From CAZGQY01 sp964528035 (GTDB taxonomy: Bacteria; Pseudomonadota; Gammaproteobacteria; Methylococcales; UBA1147), in the NCBI GenBank assembly GCA_964528035.1, contig CAZGQY010000105.1, positions 1 to 14,955 of the forward strand: a stretch of 14,955 bases of DNA, given 5' to 3'. Each line of letters opens with the position of its first letter. The first letter of the stretch is position 1. Below, one piece after another: positions 6,464-13,159 of the stretch. The position numbers were made by a program, and so were the translations under genes. The notes below the pieces were generated by a model that worked only from the letters and a program-made list of their open reading frames with translations, was not told the origin of the DNA and searched no databases.

Positions 6464-7663
6464 ATGGTTAAAGAAAGGATCGTTTCGTACGTGAAAACAA
6501 AGGTCGTTGCAAAACGAGCGGGGAAATTTGTCCAAACAGTGGCTGGTGGCGAGCACATACGGGCATTTATACCCCCAGAATTACCGCCCGAACCGCCCCT
6601 GGAATTGGATCGATATTACGGATTGATCGAAGAAGCTAACCGAGCGCTCGGCCGTCTGGATGGTGTTACCTCAATCCTGCCGGATACGCCGCTTTTTCTT
6701 TATATGTATGTAAGAAAAGAAGCGCTACTATCCTCACAGATTGAAGGGACACAATCGTCACTGTCGGACTTGTTGCTGTTTGAGAGCAATGAAGTGCCCG
6801 GAGTTCCCCTGGATGATGTACTGGAAGTATCCAATTACGTTGCAGCGATGGAATTCGGATTGGAGCGACTACGAAGCGGTTTTCCATTGTCATTGCGACT
6901 GATCAAAGAAATTCATGCGGTGTTGCTTACAAAGGGGAGGGGAGCAACCATGCAACCCGGGGAGTTTCGGCGAAGTCAAAACTGGATCGGCGGAACTCGT
7001 CCGGGTAACGCAACATTTGTACCTCCACCACCGGATCGGGTGATGGATTGTATGGGGAAATTGGAAACCTTCATCTATGCGGAGAATCCGAGCTTACCAG
7101 TCCTGGTTAAAGCGGCAGTAATTCATGTTCAGTTTGAATCAATTCACCCATTCCTGGATGGAAACGGCAGGTTAGGGCGGCTGCTGATTACCTTTCTGTT
7201 GTGTGCAAAAGGGGTCCTAGAAGAACCTCTTTTGTATTTGAGTTTGTTCTTTAAAAACAATCGGCAGCAATACTATGATCTGCTTCAGAGTGTGCGTGAG
7301 CAAGGCGATTGGGAATCTTGGCTGGAATTCTTCTTACAGGGCGTCAAGGACACTTCAGATCAAGCCGCAGAGACTGCCCGACAAATTCTTGATCTATTTG
7401 CGAAGGACCGAGCACAGATTGAAAAGCTTGGCCGCCCGGCTGCTTCTGCATTACGAGTCCATCAATATCTTCAAACGAAACCAATCCTATCCGCACCGGC
7501 AGCTGCGAAAGCGTTAACGCTCACCGCACCAACGGTACGGAAGTCCGTAGATCATCTGTTAAAGCTGGGCATTGTGCGAGAAATTACGGGGAAACAAAGG
7601 GATCGGTTGTTTGTCTATGCTGGCTATCTAAATATTCTTAACCAGGGAACAGAGCCACTGTAG
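6464..7663 (+). CDS. fic: Fic-family protein AMP-transferase with inhibitory helix and C-terminal winged helix
   Basis: Fic enzymes usually transfer AMP from ATP to a hydroxyl side chain of a target protein. The active-site motif HPFLDGNGRLGR starts at His228 and is complete, including the catalytic His and the Asp and Arg that hold the ATP phosphates. Upstream lies SSQIEG (residues 90-95), matching the S/T-xxx-E-G/N inhibitory motif; its position before the Fic core makes this a class II, self-inhibited Fic in which the Glu blocks productive ATP binding. The target-docking flap is near TFVPPPPDRV. Residues about 325-395 look like a winged helix (ALTLTAPTVRKSVDHLLKLGIV). Total 399 residues, near the size of self-contained Fic proteins. 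ATG 6464 has no good Shine-Dalgarno; GTG 6491 is preceded by AAAGGAT at 10 bp and may be the true start (390 residues). It stands alone, with no antitoxin gene beside it. Its target is unknown. Confidence 0.9.
   Translation: MVKERIVSYVKTKVVAKRAGKFVQTVAGGEHIRAFIPPELPPEPPLELDRYYGLIEEANRALGRLDGVTSILPDTPLFLYMYVRKEALLSSQIEGTQSSLSDLLLFESNEVPGVPLDDVLEVSNYVAAMEFGLERLRSGFPLSLRLIKEIHAVLLTKGRGATMQPGEFRRSQNWIGGTRPGNATFVPPPPDRVMDCMGKLETFIYAENPSLPVLVKAAVIHVQFESIHPFLDGNGRLGRLLITFLLCAKGVLEEPLLYLSLFFKNNRQQYYDLLQSVREQGDWESWLEFFLQGVKDTSDQAAETARQILDLFAKDRAQIEKLGRPAASALRVHQYLQTKPILSAPAAAKALTLTAPTVRKSVDHLLKLGIVREITGKQRDRLFVYAGYLNILNQGTEPL
6473..6486. promoter_or_regulatory. Second, compact copy of the fic operator, overlapping the likely RBS
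   Basis: GAAAGGATCGTTTC is a 14-bp near-palindrome (6 of 7 pairs) made of the same half-sites as operator 1 (GAAAGGAT and ATCGTTTC), here overlapping by two bases. It contains the AAAGGAT that would serve as Shine-Dalgarno for a GTG start at 6491, so a protein bound here could affect both transcription and translation. Confidence 0.4.
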
Positions 7664-7723
7664 TAAATGGTCAACAATTCCCGCTGAAAGAGTATAGAAT
7701 AAATGACATCGGACAACAGAGCG

Positions 7724-9196
7724 TTACTGCTTCCATCTAAGCGGTAACTCGAATCTAAAAATCGCGCCGGTTTCGTCGTGCGGTTTTGATTCCGCCCAAA
7801 TATTACCACGATGCAAGCTGATAATTTCTTTGCAAATTGATAAGCCTAGACCGGTCCCGCCGGCGTTGCTATCCGTTTTACTGCTCTGGACAAATTTATC
7901 GAAAACCGTTTCTAACTCGGACTCGGAAATACCGATCCCTTGATCGGTAATATTGAATACAATACCCGCCGTTTCTGTTCCATCAGTTTTTCGTCTTCCG
8001 GACGATATCTGTTTGTTCTCAAGGAAAATGTGAATGGCATTCCCAGGTACGGAAAATTTAATCGAGTTCGATATCAGATTATTGATGACTTGTGCTATTT
8101 TATTTTTGTCAAATTCGGCGATGGTGGTGGTGCATGACGCTGCCGACTCCAGGTTTAATTTGATGTCCTTGCTGCTCAGTTGCGCCCAATTTTCTTCGAT
8201 AATTTGTTTGGTTAATGCCAATAAATCATGCTCTTCGAATTCATAAGGCATTTTGCCGGATTCATATCTCGATAAATCCAGTAAGTTATTTAATAAAACC
8301 AATAACCGCTCCCCGCTAGAATGTATATTCTTTAGGAATCTTTTCAATTTTACATCACGTTCTGGCGGTTGCTTATTCAATTGCTTTAACCCGAGATTCG
8401 AAAAACTCAAAATGCCATGCAGCGGTGTTCGTAGTTCGTGTGACATATTGGCTAGAAAATCCGATTTAGCCTGATTCGCGATTTCAGCGTTTTCCTTTGC
8501 CTGAATGAGATCTTGTTTTTGCTCGTTAAACAATTTCTGTAGGTGATCCCGTTGTTTTTCTAATTCAGCGAAAGATTTTTCTTGTAGCCGTTTATATTCG
8601 TTGATATCACTCACGGATAGCATGATCGATTGAATCTGATCGCGGTCGTCCAATACCGGCCGACAAGTTAATCGCGCCCAGAACCAAGATCGTTCATCGT
8701 TGACTGATTCATCCGCGGCGCTTGGTGTCGATGCCGGGATATGCACACACAGGCGTAATTCGCCAGTTTGCCCTTTTTTCGTTTTGCGAATTTTAGACAA
8801 CAACAGGTGATACCTATCCTGGTCAGGCATTGCTATAAAGGCAGACAAGGAATGGTGGATAAGAAGATGCTGCTGCTGCGGAGTATCCAACATCTTCTGA
8901 AAAGTCTGGTTTGTTTTAAGGATAACGCCCTTTGGATTAATCGTTAGATAGCCGACGGGTGCCAAATCGTAGAGTTCAATATATTGATCCCGCGCCTCAA
9001 CCAACTCCTCCTGGGTGAGACGCAAGTCCTCGTTCTGAATTTCCAGTTCGATTTGGTGAGTGCGCAGATCGTAGAGTAACCGCGAAGGTTCTTCCGGTAA
9101 CGTCTGTTTGCTTTTTTGCGATTCGCTGTCGAGTTTCGCTTGCGCACGGTTGCGCAGGCGGTCGAGCGTCACCGCGTTGTTGTCGTTTTTGGCCAC
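7724..9196 (-). CDS. PAS-domain sensor histidine kinase
   Basis: A 490-residue protein, apparently cytoplasmic with no membrane segment or signal peptide. Order: a charged N-terminal helix (1-60) with the pattern LLYDLRTHQIELEIQNE, a PAS domain (about 70-205, LYDLAPVGYLTINPKG to SVSDINEYKRLQ), a coiled linker, HisKA with phospho-acceptor His253 in MSHELRTPLHG, and HATPase with N box NNLISNSIKF, DQGIGIS and GGTGLGLSI. It has no receiver, so the phosphate acceptor lies elsewhere. The GTG start at 9196 has GGA/AGGAT-like bases upstream on its strand and agrees with the start of the homologous protein at 13160. It converges on fic with 60 bp between stops and no clear terminator, and diverges from the CheB-CheR fusion gene. 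Its N-terminal module is strongly similar to that of the GGDEF-EAL protein at the window end. Confidence 0.93.
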   Translation of the reverse strand: MAKNDNNAVTLDRLRNRAQAKLDSESQKSKQTLPEEPSRLLYDLRTHQIELEIQNEDLRLTQEELVEARDQYIELYDLAPVGYLTINPKGVILKTNQTFQKMLDTPQQQHLLIHHSLSAFIAMPDQDRYHLLLSKIRKTKKGQTGELRLCVHIPASTPSAADESVNDERSWFWARLTCRPVLDDRDQIQSIMLSVSDINEYKRLQEKSFAELEKQRDHLQKLFNEQKQDLIQAKENAEIANQAKSDFLANMSHELRTPLHGILSFSNLGLKQLNKQPPERDVKLKRFLKNIHSSGERLLVLLNNLLDLSRYESGKMPYEFEEHDLLALTKQIIEENWAQLSSKDIKLNLESAASCTTTIAEFDKNKIAQVINNLISNSIKFSVPGNAIHIFLENKQISSGRRKTDGTETAGIVFNITDQGIGISESELETVFDKFVQSSKTDSNAGGTGLGLSICKEIISLHRGNIWAESKPHDETGAIFRFELPLRWKQ

Positions 9197-9321
9197 GAAG
9201 TATTTTCCGATCCTAACATATAAGCCCGAATCCGGTCATCCTGGGATTATTAAGCCACTGGCTAAGCGTTAAATTTTTTATCAGGCACTTGGAGATCCTC
9301 ATTTTCACGCAAGTTTGTTAT

Positions 9322-9335
9322 ACAGGTCAACCTGT
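9322..9335. promoter_or_regulatory. Perfect 14-bp inverted repeat, candidate operator
   Basis: ACAGGT and ACCTGT are perfect inverted 6-mers around CA. It lies about 125 bp upstream of the PAS kinase start on the minus strand and about 360 bp upstream of the fusion gene. Six-bp arms can arise by chance; support comes mainly from the location. Confidence 0.3.
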
Positions 9336-9364
9336 TTCGTCGTCAGAGGGTATCCGTTCACGGT

Positions 9365-9376
9365 TGTCAGTTGACA
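9365..9376. promoter_or_regulatory. TGTCA-N2-TGACA inverted repeat, candidate operator
   Basis: Perfect 5-bp arms around GT, 29 bp downstream of the previous palindrome. It includes TTGACA, a perfect -35 hexamer for the + strand, but no acceptable -10 follows at 16-18 bp, so an operator is at least as likely as a promoter element. Confidence 0.25.
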
Positions 9377-9577
9377 GTTTTTCGATGAGCCCTGCAGCAC
9401 CCGAATATTATTAGCATTGATTCTAGCGCGACCGTATCACCGCCTGAAATTACTGATTCCACCTATAATTTGCGGCTCAAAGCAGCGCTCACCCATTCCC
9501 TCGGAGACAACATTTCATCAACCGTGAACGGCTATCTAAAATGTATATCGGTTAGTATCGCGCCGAATGCGGTCTGC

Positions 9578-9604
9578 TGACGAAAAAATTTCGAAAAATC
9601 GTCA
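9578..9604. promoter_or_regulatory. TGACGA / TCGTCA inverted repeat before the CheB-CheR fusion gene
   Basis: Perfect 6-bp arms flank a 15-bp A/T-rich centre containing TTTCGAAA. It ends 91 bp upstream of the ATG at 9696, a typical distance for an upstream regulator site. No T tract follows, so it is not a terminator. Confidence 0.3.
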
Positions 9605-9695
9605 AAAACTAAGGGCTCTAATCGATAGTTGCATTCTGCATTCGAAAGTAGTAGTTTCCTAAAAATTGTAAAATTTTACTGGACCATAAGTTAGG

Positions 9696-12600
9696 ATGAC
9701 AGAGGAAAAACCGCGCCGAAAAAAGGCGCCCAGCCAAAAGGCTCAACGAAAGGTGGCTGCCAAATCCAAACAACCCCTTTCAGATAAGTCGTCTAGCGCC
9801 AGTTTTCCGATCGTTGGCATGGGTGCCTCGGCCGGGGGGCTCGAAGCTTTCGAGTCTTTCTTCAAAGCGATGCCGGCGGAGAATGGTATGGCCTTTATCT
9901 TGGTTGCACACCTGGCGCCATCGCACGTCAGCCTGCTGCCAGAGTTGTTACAAAAGGCGACTGAAATGCCGGTTTTTCCGATCGAGAACGGCGTTTCAGT
10001 AAAGCCGAACAGTGTCTACGTGATTCCACCCAATAAGGAGCTGCACATCCTTCATGGTACGCTCCATCTAATGGAGCTCAGCAAACCCCGTGGCTCTAAC
10101 CTGCCAATCGATGTCTTCTTCCGTTCATTAGCCGAGGATCAGCATGCTAACGCGGTCGGCATCATTTTCTCCGGGACCGGCACCGACGGCACGATGGGAC
10201 TGAAAGCCATTAAAGGCGAAGTGGGGATGGTGATGGTCCAGGACGAACAGTCGGCTCACTACGACGGTATGCCTCGCAGCGCAATCGCCACCGGTTTAGT
10301 GGATTTCGTTCTGCCACCGAACGACATGCCAAAGCGGTTAATCGGCTACACCGAACGATCGGGAAGTAACACAAGTCCTCACCTTGTGCCAACAAAAGAA
10401 GGCATTCCTGATGCGTTGCAGAAGGTTTTCATCATATTACGCAGCCGCACCAACCATGATTTTTCGCATTACAAAATAAATACCATCTGTCGGAGAATTG
10501 AACGACGGATGAATCTGCACCGCTTGGACAATATCGCTGACTATATCCACTATCTCCAGGAGAATGCCAGTGAAGTGGACATTCTGTTCAAGGAGTTACT
10601 GATCGGTGTTACCAATTTTTTTCGCGATCCCGAAGCGTTCGAGTCGCTGAAGAATATGCTGCCGTCGTTGCTCGACAATAAATCGAACAACGATACAATA
10701 CGCGTATGGGTGGCCGGTTGCGCGAGTGGCGAAGAGGCATACTCGATCGCCATTCTGCTAAAGGAGCATCTAGACGAAACCCAGCGTCACTTCAATGTTC
10801 AGATCTTCGCCACCGATATTGATCAGGATGCAATCGTTGTTGCCCGCGCTGCACTCTACCCGTCGAGTATTATCGTCGACGTGGCTCCAGAACGCTTGAA
10901 ACGCAACTTTATTCAGATGGATACCGGCCAGTATCGGATAAATAAGGCGATTCGCGAAATGCTGATCTTTGCGCCCCAGAACATTATCAAGGATCCACAG
11001 TTTACTAAATTGGATCTACTTTGCTGCCGCAATCTGCTCATTTACTTCGGTTCGGAGTTACAGAGAAAGTTATTGCCGATATTTCACTACAGTCTGAAAC
11101 CGGGCGGCCTTTTGTTCCTCGGGAGTTGCGAGAGCATCGGCCAGAATTCAGACTTGTTTAAATCCGAGCACAAAAAATGGAGAATTTTCCGGCGCAAAAG
11201 CAATATGACGGGTATCCATCACACGCCGTTATTCAACCTGTCACCTTCACCCATAGGCAATGAAAATCCCAACGGATCAAGCGGCGCAAATATTATTAAC
11301 CAGGCCGAAGAGCTCAGTGCTTTGCAATTCATTGAGACCATTCTATATCAGAGCGATACCCCACCCTGCGCGATTATCGACCATTTGTCGAATATTGTCT
11401 TTATCCACGGCCGCACCGGTCACTTTCTCGAACCAGCAGAAGGCAAGATTAGCGCTAACATTCTGGAGATGGCGCGATCAGGGATAAAGGAAGAACTGGC
11501 CGCCGCAATCCATAGCGTCGATATCCGCAAGGAGGAGGTGAGTTGCAAAAGCCTAAAGGTGCAATACGATGGAAGTTTACTGAATATCGACCTGACCGTT
11601 AGGGCCGTGCTCGGACAGAACGGGTTGCGGGGGCTGAAGATGGTTATTTTCAAGGAAATCAAAACGACTGAGAAAAGGAAAACGCTGCGGAAAATCGGTA
11701 AATCGAATAAAAAAGGGGATAAGGCCGTGGAGGAACTCGAACGGGAACTCCAGTCTAACCGTGATCATCTGCAGTCCATGATTGAAGAACTGGAAACTTC
11801 CAACGAAGAGTTGAAATCGACTAACGAGGAGCTGCAATCCACCAATGAGGAGCTGCAGAGCACCAATGAAGAGATGGAGACCTCCAAGGAAGAGCTGCAA
11901 TCCCTCAACGAAGAGTCGACAACGGTCAATGCCGAGCTACAAAGCCGCATCGAGGAGTTGTCCAAGGCCAATGACGACATGAAGAACTTACTCGACAGCA
12001 CACAGGTAGCAACTATTTTTCTCGACACCGACCTGTGCATCCGCCGCTTCACACCGATGGCGAACGGTATCATCCCTCTGGCCGGAGTTGATACGGGTCG
12101 CCCGATCAAACACTTCGCGACGAATCTGATCGGCGTCGACTTGACGGAATACGCACAACAAGTGCTCGATAACTTGGCGCCAAAGCAGGTCGAGGTACAG
12201 TCCAACGACGGCCACACATTCCAAATGCGCGTACATCCCTACCGCACCGTGGCCAACGTCATCGACGGCGTGGTGATTACCTTCGACGATATCAGCGAAC
12301 GCAAGCAACATGAACAGATTTTGGAGGAAAGCGAGGCAAGATATCGGATGCTGGTAGAGAACTGGCCGTTCTGCATCCATGAAATCGATCTTGAAGGTCG
12401 TTTGGTTTCAATGAATAGCGCCGGCTTAGAGATGATGAATGTTGAAGATGAAAATAAAATCAAAGGCATGCCTTATTTGAAAGTAGTCAGTGAAGCAGAC
12501 AGAAAACATATCAGTCCCTTACTGCAACGGGCCATCAAAGGGCAGTTGATGGAGTTTGAGTTTAAAGCTGAAAACGGCTGTTATTATCAATCTTCGTTCG

Positions 12601-13052
12601 TCCCCGTCACCGACTCAAACGATGCGGTCATTATGTTGATGGGCCTGACTCAAGATATCTCCGAACGCAAGAATGAAGAGCATCATCGACGCGCTCAATT
12701 AGATCGGTTCGCGCAAATCTTTGATACGATACCGGATGCGCTGGGCATGAAGGACACAAATGCCGCCTACACGATGGCTAACAAAGCCTTTTGCCTCTTC
12801 TTGAACAAACGCAAAGAGGAAATCATCGGCAAGACCGATGACGATCTTTTCTCTCAGCATGATGCGAAGAAATGCCGAAAATTTGACGCAGAGGTGGTGC
12901 AAAACGGCCGCGAACATTCCGGGGTTGAAACTATTACCGGCGCGCAAGGCAAGCATCAAGTGCGGATCACCCGAGTGCCGATTTACGATGAAAAGACCGA
13001 GGAAACGAAGATATTCGTTGCGATGCGCAAGCTGTCTGAAGAGGAACATTGA
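9696..13052 (+). CDS. CheB-CheR fusion protein with coiled coil and multiple PAS domains
   Basis: A 1118-residue cytoplasmic protein joining both receptor-modifying enzymes. After a basic tail (1-35) comes a CheB methylesterase domain with Ser45 (GMGASAGG), His72 (VAHLAPSH) and Asp164 (GTGTDGT). A CheR methyltransferase follows (about 245-490) with GCASGEEAYSIA (from 341) and CRNLLIYF (about 443). Then a PAS-like domain (about 535-655), a regular Glu-rich coiled coil (697-759), and three more PAS domains (about 765-875, 877-990, 998-1118). All catalytic residues that can be checked are present. Proteins of this family often go on into a histidine kinase; this one ends at its last PAS domain, so its product is presumably only methylation state. 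The Shine-Dalgarno is poor (TTAGG abuts the ATG). The GGDEF-EAL gene follows after 107 bp and may be co-transcribed. What it methylates is unknown; its own coil or a neighbouring kinase are options. Confidence 0.94.
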   Translation: MTEEKPRRKKAPSQKAQRKVAAKSKQPLSDKSSSASFPIVGMGASAGGLEAFESFFKAMPAENGMAFILVAHLAPSHVSLLPELLQKATEMPVFPIENGVSVKPNSVYVIPPNKELHILHGTLHLMELSKPRGSNLPIDVFFRSLAEDQHANAVGIIFSGTGTDGTMGLKAIKGEVGMVMVQDEQSAHYDGMPRSAIATGLVDFVLPPNDMPKRLIGYTERSGSNTSPHLVPTKEGIPDALQKVFIILRSRTNHDFSHYKINTICRRIERRMNLHRLDNIADYIHYLQENASEVDILFKELLIGVTNFFRDPEAFESLKNMLPSLLDNKSNNDTIRVWVAGCASGEEAYSIAILLKEHLDETQRHFNVQIFATDIDQDAIVVARAALYPSSIIVDVAPERLKRNFIQMDTGQYRINKAIREMLIFAPQNIIKDPQFTKLDLLCCRNLLIYFGSELQRKLLPIFHYSLKPGGLLFLGSCESIGQNSDLFKSEHKKWRIFRRKSNMTGIHHTPLFNLSPSPIGNENPNGSSGANIINQAEELSALQFIETILYQSDTPPCAIIDHLSNIVFIHGRTGHFLEPAEGKISANILEMARSGIKEELAAAIHSVDIRKEEVSCKSLKVQYDGSLLNIDLTVRAVLGQNGLRGLKMVIFKEIKTTEKRKTLRKIGKSNKKGDKAVEELERELQSNRDHLQSMIEELETSNEELKSTNEELQSTNEELQSTNEEMETSKEELQSLNEESTTVNAELQSRIEELSKANDDMKNLLDSTQVATIFLDTDLCIRRFTPMANGIIPLAGVDTGRPIKHFATNLIGVDLTEYAQQVLDNLAPKQVEVQSNDGHTFQMRVHPYRTVANVIDGVVITFDDISERKQHEQILEESEARYRMLVENWPFCIHEIDLEGRLVSMNSAGLEMMNVEDENKIKGMPYLKVVSEADRKHISPLLQRAIKGQLMEFEFKAENGCYYQSSFVPVTDSNDAVIMLMGLTQDISERKNEEHHRRAQLDRFAQIFDTIPDALGMKDTNAAYTMANKAFCLFLNKRKEEIIGKTDDDLFSQHDAKKCRKFDAEVVQNGREHSGVETITGAQGKHQVRITRVPIYDEKTEETKIFVAMRKLSEEEH
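11784..11972 (+). repeat. In-gene 21-bp tandem repeat, nine heptads of the coiled coil
   Basis: Nine consecutive 21-bp units encode a seven-residue pattern close to EELQSTN. Units 3 and 4 (11826-11846 and 11847-11867) encode the same peptide with three synonymous changes; units 7-9 are more diverged. Each unit has a Glu-Glu pair or a remnant of it. It forms a long parallel coil between the PAS-like domain and the C-terminal PAS domains. Repeats of this kind are prone to slippage that adds or removes whole heptads without a frameshift. Confidence 0.85.
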
Positions 13053-13159
13053 AGAGGTTGAGATGATAATCGACCAAGCCATTATGATCGCGGATCAATT
13101 AAGGGATCCCTAAAAAATGTATTGGACCCAACATCAAGGAGATTGAAATATTAGAGATC
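13053..13159. other. Short gap between fusion gene and GGDEF-EAL gene
   Basis: The 107 bp contain a 16-codon frame (ATG 13063 to TAA 13113) behind AAGAGG, too short to support as a gene, and an AAGGAG at 13136-13141 that is 18 bp from the next ATG, farther than usual. No terminator hairpin or clear promoter is visible, so co-transcription across the gap is likely. Confidence 0.45.

Larger units (their letters stand above)
9197..9695. promoter_or_regulatory. Divergent intergenic region with several small palindromes
   Basis: This 499-bp AT-rich gap separates two divergent signalling genes and should hold both promoters. It contains AGCCACTGGCT (near 9254-9264), ACAGGT-CA-ACCTGT (9322-9335), TGTCA-GT-TGACA (9365-9376) and TGACGA/TCGTCA around a 15-bp A/T-rich centre (9578-9604). 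No good -35/-10 pair stood out for either direction, and no c-di-GMP riboswitch motif was seen. The length is more than two promoters need, and no coding frame was supported. Confidence 0.5.

Noticed and set aside
7664..7723. Shared terminator between the convergent fic and PAS kinase genes
   Set aside because: The 60-bp gap has no GC-rich hairpin followed by a T tract on either strand.
9197..9695. Possible c-di-GMP (GEMM) riboswitch before the fusion gene
   Set aside because: I looked for the conserved GEMM core elements because of the nearby GGDEF-EAL gene and did not find them.
11784..11972. Short regular repeats as a CRISPR array
   Set aside because: Units are contiguous 21-mers without spacers and encode coiled-coil heptads in frame.
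11765..12217. 150-codon minus-strand frame rich in Ser and Leu
   Set aside because: It is the mirror of the Glu-rich heptad repeat; GAG/GAA codons read as CTC/TTC, giving an artificial low-complexity protein.
13063..13113. 16-codon frame behind AAGAGG between the fusion gene and the GGDEF-EAL gene
   Set aside because: Too short to distinguish from chance; no conserved feature visible, although a leader peptide cannot be excluded.
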